Assembly (NCBI GenBank): GCA_037044975.1
Contig: JBAOIL010000039.1
Coordinates: forward strand, 802,058-866,057
Direction of reading: 5' to 3'
DNA length: 64,000 nucleotides
Origin: JADLHS01 sp020848635
Lineage (GTDB): Bacteria > Verrucomicrobiota > Verrucomicrobiia > Limisphaerales > JADLHS01
The position numbers and the translations under genes are program-made. A model generated the notes under the pieces. The model was not told the DNA's origin, did not search any database, and was given only the letters and a program-made list of their open reading frames with translations. Each line of letters starts with the position of its first letter. Positions within the stretch are counted from its first letter, which is position 1. This document shows positions 9,789-17,919 of this stretch, in pieces.

Positions 9789-10463
9789 ATGCCGACGCAA
9801 TACGACGCTACCGAATTTGTGGATACGGATTTTCAGGCGCACAAATCGCCTTACGCCGCCGCCCCCACGGCGGCCCCCGGCCCCTTTCGCGCGCCCACGC
9901 GCGAAGAGGTGGATGTCAAAGTCACCGAAGCGCAGCAGAAGCTCGCCGAACTCAAACGTGCGCAGGAGGAGTTGGAACGTGAGCGCTCCACGCTCGAAGA
10001 ATTGCGCCGCCGCCAGATGGAGTTCCAGTCCGGTCGCACGGAAATGGTGCAACACCTCACCCGCGGCCTGGGTTTGCTCGAAGAAGCCGAGTTCGCCGCG
10101 CGCCGTGACGCCGAACAGATGGCGAAGTCCATCGGCGAAATGCGCGACGCGCTCGCCAAAGTGCAGGCCCTGCGCGAAGAAGGGTGGACCAAGGACAACT
10201 TCAACGTGGAACTGACCCGCGCGCTGACGACGATCGAAAACGCCCGCTCGGAATGGAATGGCGCCCGGTTGAAATATCCGGTGCTCTCCCGGCCGCTGAA
10301 CGGCGCGGCGAGTGACCCGCAGCCGGGTCAAACCGCCGTTTCGCCAATGGCCGACCAGAGTTTTGGTCAACTGTGCCGGCTGGGACTGGCGTTGACCTGG
10401 CCGCTGGCGGCGATTGCCCTCACGGCGCTGGGCGTTCTGATTTTCGAGCTGCTTCGCCGTTGA
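9789..10463 (+). CDS. Coiled-coil protein with C-terminal membrane helix, unknown function
   Basis: I do not recognise a family. The 224 residues have an acidic, Pro/Ala-rich start, then a long predicted coiled coil (about residues 38-90: EAQQKLAELKRAQEELERER and on), a second helical stretch, and a C-terminal hydrophobic segment (LALTWPLAAIALTALGVLIF) followed by basic residues. This fits a protein anchored in the inner membrane by its tail. The next gene, about 57 bases downstream, has the same architecture, so the pair may form one complex. Confidence 0.65.
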   Translation: MPTQYDATEFVDTDFQAHKSPYAAAPTAAPGPFRAPTREEVDVKVTEAQQKLAELKRAQEELERERSTLEELRRRQMEFQSGRTEMVQHLTRGLGLLEEAEFAARRDAEQMAKSIGEMRDALAKVQALREEGWTKDNFNVELTRALTTIENARSEWNGARLKYPVLSRPLNGAASDPQPGQTAVSPMADQSFGQLCRLGLALTWPLAAIALTALGVLIFELLRR

Positions 10464-10520
10464 GGCGCGGCCAATTGCCCCGCAAGCCGGAACAGATTCA
10501 AGCTTGCCCGGCCAGATCAC

Positions 10521-11048
10521 ATGGGCTGGTTCAAAAAAAAATCGGATCCCATTTCGGATCGCGCATCTGCACTCACCTCCGAGATTGCCTCGCTGGAGGC
10601 GCAGATCAAGCGCCTGGATGAAAAACTGCATCCCGGTCCCGGACAACCACGCTTGCGTTCGACCGCCCTGCCCCGGGGCCTGACCATCAGCCACAGCGTA
10701 AATGCGCCGGCCGCCTCCACCCCAACGGTGTCGCCCGACCCGGTTTTTGAGGAGATCAACCCGGAACGGCTGACGCCCCGCGCGGAATTGGAAACCACCG
10801 CCGCACACTACAACGAAATGGGCCTGCGCAAATATGATTTCCCCGCGCTGCTCGAACGCCTGCGCCATTTCTTCCACGGCCCCAGCACGAGCAACCCCAA
10901 GCTGGTGAGCTACCTGGCCGCGGGCGGCGTGCAGGGGCTGCGACCTTTGCGCAAGGAAAAGCGCGTGGCCCGCAATCGGTTCATCGGGTTCACCCTTTTC
11001 CTGCTGGTGATTTTGCTGGGGCTGTTTTACATATTCCGCTCTCGCTGA
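10521..11048 (+). CDS. Tail-anchored coiled-coil protein, unknown function
   Basis: Unrecognised 175-residue protein. The start MGWFKKKSDPISDRAS is followed by a short coiled coil (TSEIASLEAQIKRLDEKL), a Pro/Thr-rich linker, a helical domain (LRKYDFPALLERLRHFFHGP) and a C-terminal membrane helix (FIGFTLFLLVILLGLFYIF) with two trailing basic residues. It follows the similar tail-anchored gene at 9789 and precedes ogt by nine bases, so all three may share a transcript. Confidence 0.65.
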   Translation: MGWFKKKSDPISDRASALTSEIASLEAQIKRLDEKLHPGPGQPRLRSTALPRGLTISHSVNAPAASTPTVSPDPVFEEINPERLTPRAELETTAAHYNEMGLRKYDFPALLERLRHFFHGPSTSNPKLVSYLAAGGVQGLRPLRKEKRVARNRFIGFTLFLLVILLGLFYIFRSR

Positions 11049-11056
11049 GAAGAACT

Positions 11057-11569
11057 ATGCGCCCAACCAGCAACGTGAAATTGGCCCGGTTCGGCATTGC
11101 CACGCCAGACGGAGAGTTTGTCGCGGAATATTCCGCACGTGGATTGGCGCAACTCCACTTTCCGAACGCCCGCGCCAGCGTTCCCCGACCCGCAACCAGC
11201 CGCACGTGGTCGGACGTTCGCCCCTGGCATCACGCCACTCAGTTGGCGCTCAAAGCCATTCTCGCCGGGCGCTCGCCACGAGTGTTTCCACCGTTGGATT
11301 TATCCGCCGGCACTCCCTTTCAACAATCCGTCTGGCGCGCGCTAACCCAAATCGCCCGCGGCCAGACCCGCGGCTACGGCGAAATCGCCCGCAGCGTTGG
11401 CAAACCCAAAAGCGTCCGGGCTGTGGGGGGCGCGTGCGGAGCGAATCCGATTCCCGTCCTCGTACCCTGCCATCGGGTGCTGGCGGCGAATGGAAAACTC
11501 GGTGGCTTTTCCGGCGGACTGGATTGGAAGCGCCGTTTGCTCGCGCGCGAAGGAATAACGCCGGGTTAA
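11057..11569 (+). CDS. ogt: Methylated-DNA--protein-cysteine methyltransferase
   Basis: Suicide repair enzyme that moves the methyl group from O6-methylguanine to its own cysteine. The 170-residue protein has the helix-turn-helix region TRGYGEIARSVGKPKSVRAV and the active-site motif IPVLVPCHRVL, followed by the family's GGFSGGLDWKRRLLAREG. It has no Ada N-terminal domain, so Ogt type is more likely than Ada. It overlaps the end of the convergent MFS gene by four bases. Confidence 0.93.
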   Translation: MRPTSNVKLARFGIATPDGEFVAEYSARGLAQLHFPNARASVPRPATSRTWSDVRPWHHATQLALKAILAGRSPRVFPPLDLSAGTPFQQSVWRALTQIARGQTRGYGEIARSVGKPKSVRAVGGACGANPIPVLVPCHRVLAANGKLGGFSGGLDWKRRLLAREGITPG

Positions 11570-12948
11570 GGCGAGCCGGCCGCCGCGGCAGTTTGCAGCA
11601 AACGCTGCTTCCGAATCACCATCAACATCGCGCAGCCGCCGATAAAGCCAAAGCCCGCCATGGTGGGATACCAAACCCCCCAGCCATACTTGTCAATCAG
11701 CCGGCCCGTGATGGGCAGGGCAATCGCCGTGCCGTAGTATTGAAAGGAATCAATCACCCCGGTCGCAAACCCCGCCATCTTGCGCCCGCCAATATCCATC
11801 GGCGCGGCGGCACCAACGATCGCATGAGTGGAATTGGCCGTCAGCGAAATTAATACGAGAAACAGGCAGCCCAGAAAAATCCCACCCGGCGTCGGACCCA
11901 CAAAGCCGCTGTAAATAACGATGGCCGCGCCCAGAATGACGAGGCTTTCAAAATAATAGAGCGTCATGGCGACCGGGGAGCGGTGGCCCCGGAAGAACCG
12001 GTCCGACACCCAACCCGCCGTGAAGGACCCCAACACCGCCACGAGCGGCATCAGGTTCATTGTGTAGAACACCGCCGGTGGTTTCTTAGCCAGATCTAGA
12101 TGAAGTTGCTCCACGAAGTAAAGCACGGCGAGCTGGTCGGAACTGTTCCGCACCGCGCCCGTGCAGGCATAAGCGAGCGCGTAGTACCATACCAGCGGGT
12201 GGGTAAAGATGGTCACAAACGACTCCTTGAGCGTGGCCCGCGTGCCTGGATCGGTCCGGCCATCGCCGTCATGCACCCCCCCGGGATAGCCCGCCTCCTC
12301 GGGCGATTCCTTGGGAATCAGTGCGAGCAGAACGGCCATCGCCGCCGCGAACAACGGCGGGATGCGGAACAACCAACGCCATTCGCCCTGCGCCACGACA
12401 AACACGCCGACCGTAAAACCGGCGAGAATCACCGGCGCCAGATTATTGATCACCACCTGCCCCATCTGGATCATGAACCCGAAGATGCCGGCGAAGGTCC
12501 CGCGCTCGGTGCGGCTAAACCAGGCGGTGTTGATTTTCACCATGCCGGGAGCGCCGAAGGATTGAAACCAGCCGTTCATCAGCCAGATCAGCGCGAACGT
12601 GGAAAACGTTCCCACGTAGGAACCGAACCCAAAGAACAGGTTCACCGCCACCGTGCCCGCCGCACCGATGAGCATGGCCGTCTTGCCGCCGATGCGATCC
12701 GTCAGCAGGCCGTTGACCAACTGGCCCGTGCCATACGCAATGGACCAGGCACTCAACATGTCGGCGATCTGCGTTTTGCTGAACCCGAACTCCGCGATCA
12801 TCCCCGGCGTGGCGAAGCGAAAATTGTAACGGCACATGCAGTACGAGGCATACATGAGGCCGAGGATGAACCAGTTCAAACCGCGCCGCGCGCGGAAGCC
12901 GGGTGGGTAGTGAGGCCGCGGGGAAGCCGATGGCACGGGTGAATTCAT
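11566..12948 (-). CDS. MFS transporter, organophosphate:phosphate antiporter (GlpT/UhpT-like) family
   Basis: Twelve-helix inner-membrane carrier of 460 residues. The N-terminal YASYCMCRYNFRFATPGM and the D-R-G-K loop (LTDRIGGKTAM) match the OPA family, whose members exchange sugar phosphates or glycerol-3-phosphate for Pi. The specific substrate is not visible. It is convergent with ogt and stands alone. Confidence 0.82.
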   Translation of the reverse strand: MNSPVPSASPRPHYPPGFRARRGLNWFILGLMYASYCMCRYNFRFATPGMIAEFGFSKTQIADMLSAWSIAYGTGQLVNGLLTDRIGGKTAMLIGAAGTVAVNLFFGFGSYVGTFSTFALIWLMNGWFQSFGAPGMVKINTAWFSRTERGTFAGIFGFMIQMGQVVINNLAPVILAGFTVGVFVVAQGEWRWLFRIPPLFAAAMAVLLALIPKESPEEAGYPGGVHDGDGRTDPGTRATLKESFVTIFTHPLVWYYALAYACTGAVRNSSDQLAVLYFVEQLHLDLAKKPPAVFYTMNLMPLVAVLGSFTAGWVSDRFFRGHRSPVAMTLYYFESLVILGAAIVIYSGFVGPTPGGIFLGCLFLVLISLTANSTHAIVGAAAPMDIGGRKMAGFATGVIDSFQYYGTAIALPITGRLIDKYGWGVWYPTMAGFGFIGGCAMLMVIRKQRLLQTAAAAGSP

Positions 12949-13109
12949 TAATCGTTCGTCATCGCTTCCGGCAAGTCTGCGGGACAGCTAACCAAACCCC
13001 CGCCGGGCGGTCAAACCTTCCTTGGGTCGAATTCGCCGCCCGGCTCAGGCAAAGAAATATCCTTTATGCCGAGCTCGGCGTACGCGCTCGGCCCGCTGGC
13101 GTTCCACAC

Positions 13110-13345
13110 CACTAACTTCCGGACGTTCGACGCGTCCATCTCCGCTTCCGCACTTTCCTGAACTACCAGAACTGCCTTCGCACGATGGTCAGTGAATCCT
13201 TCGGCGTGAAGAGCGATGACTCCAAATACGACTACCGTCACGGTGGCAACCAAGCCTGGGCGGAGCGCGTAAACCGGATTCACCTGGATCGCGTGACACC
13301 CGCCCGAATAATTGAATGGCAGAAGCACCGGCCCAAGCAGGCCGG
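13110..13345 (+). pseudogene. Remnant of a phage-type tyrosine integrase (N-terminal core-binding part)
   Basis: A short open stretch reads TFLNYQNCLRTMVSESFGVK, then YDYRHGGNQAW, VNRIHLDRVTPARIIEWQKH and QAGPSPVSE. This resembles the SAM-like N-terminal domain of integrases I know from Verrucomicrobia genomes. The homology stops abruptly after about residue 75, no catalytic domain follows, and an in-frame stop precedes it. This is a family-level match by eye and needs a database search. Confidence 0.5.
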
Positions 13346-13432
13346 CCCGTCACCCGTTTCCGAGGGTGTTTGGCGATTCATTCCCGGCCCCCGAGACGCT
13401 CGGATTTCCGAACGACTTTGCGATCCACGGTC

Positions 13433-13470
13433 CGACACTCAGCCATGTCGGGTGGGCGGTTTTTTTGCGG
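13433..13470 (+). other. Hairpin with T-run, possible relic terminator
   Basis: ccgaca (13433-13438) pairs with tgtcgg (13446-13451), and a run of seven T follows after about nine bases. The spacing is long for an intrinsic terminator. It sits directly upstream of the promoter-bearing repeat at 13471. Confidence 0.3.
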
Positions 13471-13547
13471 GGATTGACAGCGTTGCGTTTGAGCGTATAA
13501 GTCGCTTATGCAAATTCACTTCCCCACGAATTGGCAGGGGTGGGATA
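13471..13547 (+). promoter_or_regulatory. Promoter-bearing repeat, copy 1
   Basis: Contains TTGACA (13474-13479), a 16-base spacer and TATAAG (13496-13501), a near-consensus sigma70 promoter. The whole 77-base stretch matches, inverted, 18929-19005 (about 83% over the first 53 bases by hand count). Copy 2 drives a gene; copy 1 has no gene close downstream, so it looks like an orphan copy. Confidence 0.65.
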
Positions 13548-13590
13548 TCCGAGCGGTTCGTGTAGTCATCGTCCACCTGCGGATTGCCAG

Positions 13591-13642
13591 CCATTCGCAT
13601 ATCATCCCAAACGGCAGGATATGCAGACCGGTATAATTCCTT
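13591..13642 (+). repeat. 52-base direct repeat, copy 1
   Basis: Exact copy of 19713-19764. It contains the inverted arms gcatatc/gatatgc and ends with a TATAAT-like box and ttcctt. Copy 2 lies just upstream of the serine hydrolase. The two copies bracket the mobile-DNA island. Confidence 0.85.
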
Positions 13643-13843
13643 GTTGAACGAAGCCGCTACGCGGCGGGGGAAAAGAGTGGTGGTGGGGCTGCGCATGGTT
13701 TGGCGTCTTGGGGTTTGCTTAGTGTCGGCTTTTTCCGACTCTCTTGGACGGCGGGCCGGCACTGACGCCGGTCTCGCAAGTCATCAACCTTAACCCTCGT
13801 CTCACACGACCATGCATATAAAAAAAGTTCCCCGCACGCCATC

Positions 13844-14701
13844 CTAAATTCCTTCGCCGATGACCTCAAGCTCCTCCCCATCGGCCCCCGCACCGAACAG
13901 GCCTATTTTGCCTGCCTCCGGCAACTCAGTGAGTTCTATGCCAAATCGCCCGACCTGATTTCGGCCGAGGAGTTCCGCCAATACTGCATCCATCTCAAGG
14001 CCGAAAAGAAAGTCGCCCGCCAGACTTCCACCCAGGTCATCTGCGCCTTCAAGCTCTTCTGGGAAAAGACCCTCAAACGCGTCTGGCCCCACGAACTCCA
14101 ACTGGCCCGCGCCAATCCCCAGTTCAAACTGCCGGTCGTGCTTTCGGCCGCCGAAGTGCGCCGCATTCTGGCCGAAGTCGCCGCGCTGGATCATCGCGTC
14201 TGTCTGATCCTCATCTATTCCTGCGGCCTGCGGCTGGGCGAAGGGCTCGCGCTGGCCGTCCGCGACATTGATGCCGAACGGATGCTCCTGCACCTCCGCG
14301 CCGGCAAGGGCAACCGGGATCGTTACGTCCCGCTGCCCCAACGCACCCTGGCGTTGCTGCGCGAGCTGTGGAAAACCCACCGCCATCCCACGCTCCTCTT
14401 TCCCGCCAAAGGCCACAGCGGACAAGGCGCGGCCACGGCCACAGAACCCATATGCCGCACCACGCTGCAACGCGCCTTCCGGCTCGCGCTGCAAGCCAGC
14501 GGCGTCAAAAAGGCCGCGCATGTTCACACGCTGCGCCACTCGTACGCCACCCACCTGCTCGAACAGGGCGAGAACCTCCGCCAAATCCAGGTCAACCTCG
14601 GCCACAAAAGCCCGCTCGTCACCGCCGTCTACACGCACCTGACGAGCTTGTGCCGGACCCAGCATCAGAAACGCCTCGATGACTTCATGGGCAATCTCTG
14701 A
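13844..14701 (+). CDS. Tyrosine recombinase/integrase of the IS91-type unit
   Basis: Site-specific recombinase of about 285 residues. The N-terminal SAM-like domain starts at FADDLKLLPIGPRTEQAYF. The catalytic domain has the first Arg in SCGLRLGEGLAL, the HxLRHSYATHLLE box, the GHKSPLVTAVYTHL segment with the last His, and the Tyr nucleophile in AVYTHL. The start is unresolved: this frame has no good start, while ATG 13812 in another frame (MHIKKVPRTPS) would fit after a one-base shift near 13842. The stop overlaps the transposase start. Confidence 0.85.
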   Translation, partial: LNSFADDLKLLPIGPRTEQAYFACLRQLSEFYAKSPDLISAEEFRQYCIHLKAEKKVARQTSTQVICAFKLFWEKTLKRVWPHELQLARANPQFKLPVVLSAAEVRRILAEVAALDHRVCLILIYSCGLRLGEGLALAVRDIDAERMLLHLRAGKGNRDRYVPLPQRTLALLRELWKTHRHPTLLFPAKGHSGQGAATATEPICRTTLQRAFRLALQASGVKKAAHVHTLRHSYATHLLEQGENLRQIQVNLGHKSPLVTAVYTHLTSLCRTQHQKRLDDFMGNL

Positions 14702-15909
14702 TGCACCCCGCCACCGGCGACGGTGGTCAAAGCCCGACCGTGCACCAACTGCTCCGGCGGTTGGCCCCGGACTATCTGAAGCGCTTCGGCCCGTCCCTGC
14801 CCGGGCGGCACCGACAGGTCTTGCGAAAAATCCTGTCCTGCCGCACCCCGGCCCTGGGCGGCCAGCTCTTTGCCTGTCCGGACTGTCCCGGCTTTGACTA
14901 CCGCTATCATTCCTGCAACGACCGGCATTGTCCGCAGTGCGGCCAGCGCGACACCGACGCCTGGCTGGCGCAACAGCGGGCGCGCCTGCTTCTGCCGGTG
15001 CCCTACTTCCTGGTGACCTTCACCGTGCCGGAGGCGTTGCGCCACTTCATTCGTTCTCATCCCGCGATCGCGCTGGACCTGCTCTTTGCGGCCAGCGCCC
15101 AGGCGTTGCAGGACCTGGCCGGCAATCCCCGCCGGTTGGGCGCGCAACTCGGGATGCTCGGCGTGTTGCACACCTGGAGCCGCACGCTCATTTATCATCC
15201 GCACGTGCACTACCTCGTTCCCGGCGGCGGTCTCAGCCTGGACGGACGCCGCTGGGTGCCGGCGCGCCGACAGTTCCTGCTCCACCACCAAGCCCTCGGG
15301 GATCGTTTCCGCACCGTATTCCGCGAACGCTTGCAGCAGCAACATCCCGAACGCTTCGCCCAAGTGCCGGCCCAGGTTTGGAAACCGCATTGGAACGTCG
15401 GCTGCCAGGCCGCCGGTTCGGGTGAGAACGCCTTGCGTTACCTCGCCCGTTACGTCTTCAAGACCGCCACCGCCAATCGGCAGCTTCCCCTCCTGCCCGA
15501 TGGCAAAGTGCGTTGGGACTATCGCGCGAGCAAAACCGGGAAACCGACGGCGATCCACCTGGAACCGCAGGAGTGGATCCGCCGCTTTCTCCAACATGTG
15601 CTGCCGCGCAACTTCGCGCGAGTGCGCACCTTCGGCTGGTTGCATCCGGCGGCCAAAGTTCGCGCCAACCGCGTGCGGGCATTGCTGCGGGAGCCACCGT
15701 TGCTCAGCCCGGCCGAACAGACCGCGTGGCAGCCGCCCGGCGAGCCGGCAGGGGAAACGGAAAGGCCCGAGCCGGAGGTGCCGCCCCACCCTCAACCCAC
15801 AACCAAAAACCCGCACCCGTATCGGTGTCCGCGCTGCCAGAAAGCGATGCGGTTGGTGGGCGCGTGGTCACCCGGGCAGCGGATGCTCTTTCCGAATCGA
15901 CCGCCATGA
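14701..15909 (+). CDS. IS91-family transposase (zinc-finger plus Y2 HUH domain)
   Basis: 402-residue rolling-circle transposase. The N-terminal zinc-binding region has four cysteine pairs (LFACPDCPG, CNDRHCPQCG). The HUH motif is in IIYHPHVHYLVPGG-like sequence (IYHPHVHYLVPGGGL), and the tyrosine region is in ALRYLARYVFKTA. A late segment, FLQHVLPRNFARVRTFGWL, is typical of the family. The tail, after residue 330, adds a proline-rich linker and a second C-x-x-C (RCPRCQKAM). It appears complete and in frame. Confidence 0.9.
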   Translation: MHPATGDGGQSPTVHQLLRRLAPDYLKRFGPSLPGRHRQVLRKILSCRTPALGGQLFACPDCPGFDYRYHSCNDRHCPQCGQRDTDAWLAQQRARLLLPVPYFLVTFTVPEALRHFIRSHPAIALDLLFAASAQALQDLAGNPRRLGAQLGMLGVLHTWSRTLIYHPHVHYLVPGGGLSLDGRRWVPARRQFLLHHQALGDRFRTVFRERLQQQHPERFAQVPAQVWKPHWNVGCQAAGSGENALRYLARYVFKTATANRQLPLLPDGKVRWDYRASKTGKPTAIHLEPQEWIRRFLQHVLPRNFARVRTFGWLHPAAKVRANRVRALLREPPLLSPAEQTAWQPPGEPAGETERPEPEVPPHPQPTTKNPHPYRCPRCQKAMRLVGAWSPGQRMLFPNRPP

Positions 15910-16211
15910 CCCGTTGCGCACCGCCCGTCTTGATCCTGGCCAAACGCGATCCCCATCGCGAGGCGCCGGGCTTTGCACCCCCACGGCGAGTTGGGCGACC
16001 AAACCGGCCTGGCGGCAGAAAGGGTGAAGCGAAGCAGCCCCGCCGCTGGCCAAAGCCCACCGGCGCGCCCGAGCCTTGGCCCCGAATCCATCCGGAAACC
16101 GCCGCAGGGAAAGCCGATCGGAGTGGGGTCGGAAAAACAAATCGCAAAGCGAGGCCTGCCGAAAAAGCCGAAACCGCGTAGGGAGACCGGCTGGACCTTG
16201 GCCGCGGATTC
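15910..16211. other. Non-coding downstream flank of the IS91-type transposase
   Basis: Open frames here have no recognisable product and an Arg/Pro-rich composition expected of random GC-rich sequence. In IS91 elements the replication origin lies downstream of the transposase gene, so it may be in this stretch, but I see no clear signature. Confidence 0.4.
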
Positions 16212-16280
16212 GTTCAACCCGGGAATGCAATTAACCCTCCGCTGCGCTCCGGGTTAACTACATTCCTTCAGGTGTTCGGC
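16212..16280 (+). repeat. attC-like hairpin (possible integron cassette recombination site)
   Basis: Begins with GTTCAAC, which fits RYYYAAC, and ends with GTTCGGC, close to but not exactly GTTRRRY. Between them ggaatgcaattaaccc (16222-16237) pairs with gggttaactacattcc (16251-16266), 14 of 16 positions, with a GC-rich apex tccgctgcgctcc. The size (69 bases) fits attC. The HEAT-repeat gene starts 21 bases later. The site at 19425-19480 has the same apex. No IntI was found here. Confidence 0.4.
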
Positions 16281-16300
16281 GGGTTCACACATCACACATT

Positions 16301-17113
16301 ATGAAAACCATACTCAAACGTCCGACGGACAAAATCATCTTGTTTAGTGTCGTCGTCGCAATATTCCGATTCTCAGTAGCGGTGTTTGCTTTCTTTGGTA
16401 GTTGGCGTTCGGCTGATCCAAGTTATCATGGGAGGTCGCTGGGGGCGTGGCTGGAGCAATATCGTTCAGCCCTTACAAGCGGACCAGAGTCGGGGCAGCG
16501 AGCAGAAGCAGAAGACGCGATTCGCCACATAGGAACCAATGCGCTTCCCGTCCTTATTCGGATGGTGCGTTCGCGTGATTCTCGGCTGAAAGAGTTACTC
16601 ATGAAATGGAGTTCCAAGCAAACCCTCGTCAAGTTCGACTTAACGCCGGCGGGCGAGATTCGGTTTCAAGCAGAAGGGGGATATATGATTCTTGGCTCGA
16701 CCGCCGAAGGGCAAGTTTTAGAACTTAGTCAGATATTGACGAACGACCCCATCGCAGGGGTGCGGCAATCTGTTGCGGCTGCAATCGGTTCGATTGGGCC
16801 GGTAGCTGAATCGGCGGCCTCTGCATTATTGATCTCGGCTAAGGATTCCGACCATCAAGTGCGTAACAATTCGCTTTGGGCTCTTAGCCGCATCCAAGCA
16901 GATCCTGGACTGGTTCTTCCTGGATTGATCAATGCACTTGATGATTCTTATTCGATAGCACGGGAAAACGCTGCTATTGCATTGGGCCGATACGGGCCTG
17001 TGGCAACAAGCGCAGTTCCGGCCCTTGTAAGAACCACGCCGATTAACGGGGCAGCTTACCATGCACTGCTCAAAATCGACCCGGAAGCTGCATCAAGGGC
17101 AAAAGCAAACTGA
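16301..17113 (+). CDS. HEAT-repeat protein, cassette-like gene
   Basis: 270-residue protein with an N-terminal hydrophobic segment (IILFSVVVAIFRFSVAVFAFF), so membrane-anchored or exported. It is followed by HEAT/PBS-lyase-type repeats (VRQSVAAAIGSIGPVAESA, VRNNSLWALSRIQADPG, ARENAAIALGRYGPVATSA) that usually bind proteins. Its base composition is less GC-rich than the neighbours. It lies directly downstream of an attC-like hairpin, as integron cassette genes do; HEAT-repeat proteins of this sort are plentiful in Verrucomicrobia. Function unknown. Confidence 0.75.
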   Translation: MKTILKRPTDKIILFSVVVAIFRFSVAVFAFFGSWRSADPSYHGRSLGAWLEQYRSALTSGPESGQRAEAEDAIRHIGTNALPVLIRMVRSRDSRLKELLMKWSSKQTLVKFDLTPAGEIRFQAEGGYMILGSTAEGQVLELSQILTNDPIAGVRQSVAAAIGSIGPVAESAASALLISAKDSDHQVRNNSLWALSRIQADPGLVLPGLINALDDSYSIARENAAIALGRYGPVATSAVPALVRTTPINGAAYHALLKIDPEAASRAKAN

Positions 17114-17134
17114 GATATTATGAAGGAACTATTG

Positions 17135-17520
17135 CCCAATCGGGTAGCCGGGAGGATTGCCCTCCCGGCCCCACACCACCTGACATGCGGGTCCGCGTCC
17201 GGCGGTTCCTGGCAGTCCCGAAGGATGTAGCAGCACTCTCGCCTCTGCCCTGCTGACGCGGAACCTCGGCTCGACCGTTCGGGCTTCATCGCCAGTCTCC
17301 GTCCAGCAACGGGTCGTGCTGTCTGCCAAGTTCAGCCCTTCCCGAGTTGTGAGACCTTCCGGGGTGTGCCCCGGCTCGTGACTCTCGGGTACTATGGCCT
17401 CGGCTGACTTCTGCGCCCCCACAACGACCCTCTCGGATCGCCGCGCCCGGCGTTGTCGCCGTGCCGGAAGCACAGATCTCCTGAGTAACTGAGTAAGAAC
17501 GTGAACTCTTGCTGCGCAGC
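17135..17520 (-). mobile_element. Relic of a bacterial group II intron (5' and 3' parts, maturase gene lost)
   Basis: Read on the minus strand, 17171-17203 folds like intron domain V (gccggacgcggacccgcatg then the closing strand), followed by a strong hairpin gccgggagg/cctcccggc (about 17146-17170). Upstream sequence around 17370-17450 resembles the leader before group II maturase genes, reading GGAEVSRGHST in one frame. No reverse transcriptase domain is left between them. Recognition is from remembered family features; a covariance-model search would settle it. Confidence 0.45.
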
Positions 17521-17589
17521 CGGATCATTTACCTCCGGAGTTGAACACCGGACTTGGCTGTGTTGTGCCAGCTTGTCCGCTCCGTCACA

Positions 17590-17765
17590 GACGGTTTCGG
17601 GCGGGCGGAAGCTGCCGCGCACCAGGCCCACGGCGTGGAGGTATTGGAGCCACTGACAGTCCTGCACGTCGGTCTTGCGCCCGGGTAGATTTTGGCAATG
17701 GCGGGCGTTGACCAGACAGACCTCGATCCCGGCGGCTTCCAGGATTTGGAAGAGCGGAAGGCAAG
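17590..17765 (-). pseudogene. IS110-family transposase fragment (N-terminal DEDD domain part)
   Basis: The minus strand reads LFQILEAAGIEVCLVNARH, GRKTDVQDCQWLQYLHAVGL and RGSFRPPETVCD, matching the RuvC-like N-terminal domain of IS110 transposases, with the Asp in KTDVQD. The match ends at about 17590, where the intron-like sequence begins. The upstream end abuts the 47-base repeat at 17758. Confidence 0.75.
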
Positions 17766-17804
17766 TCAGCTTATCGTGTCATTGCCCCGCCCCAGGGGCG
17801 GTTG
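17758..17804 (+). repeat. 47-base direct repeat, copy 1
   Basis: Same sequence as 19365-19411. It includes a cccctg/cagggg-type small palindrome (ccgccccaggggcgg). It sits next to the IS110 N-terminal fragment, while copy 2 sits next to an IS110 C-terminal fragment, so it may be part of that element. Confidence 0.8.
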
Positions 17805-17919
17805 TGGACGGTGCGTTCGGGTTGCGGTGTGGGCTGCTATCGAAATGGGATTGGTGAATTGTTTGAAGCCGTTGGTCTGGGAGAGGGGAATTGAATGAGT
17901 GAACAACGCCCAATTTCCT

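Larger units (their letters stand above)
13812..15909 (+). mobile_element. IS91-type element with tyrosine recombinase and Y2 transposase (ends not resolved)
   Basis: Two overlapping genes, a tyrosine recombinase followed by an IS91-family transposase with an ATGA overlap at 14699-14702. This is a known arrangement in part of the IS91 family, which moves by rolling-circle transposition without target duplication. I could not place the oriIS and terIS ends. The small gccgc/gcggc hairpin at 13653-13665 and the attC-like hairpin from 16212 bound the unit. Nothing coding is convincing in 15910-16211. Confidence 0.75.

Noticed and set aside
8509..10215. 568-codon open frame on the + strand
   Set aside because: It is antisense to tnpA and the methyltransferase and overlaps the coiled-coil gene out of frame. 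The translation is Arg/Pro/His-rich with no family features, as expected of a GC-rich shadow frame.
9672..10877. 401-codon open frame on the minus strand
   Set aside because: Shadow of the two tail-anchored genes. Composition (Gln, Arg, Gly rich) and absence of motifs argue against a real product.
13011..13328. 105-codon minus-strand frame with a hydrophobic stretch
   Set aside because: The plus strand of the same bases carries the integrase-like reading, which has better family support.
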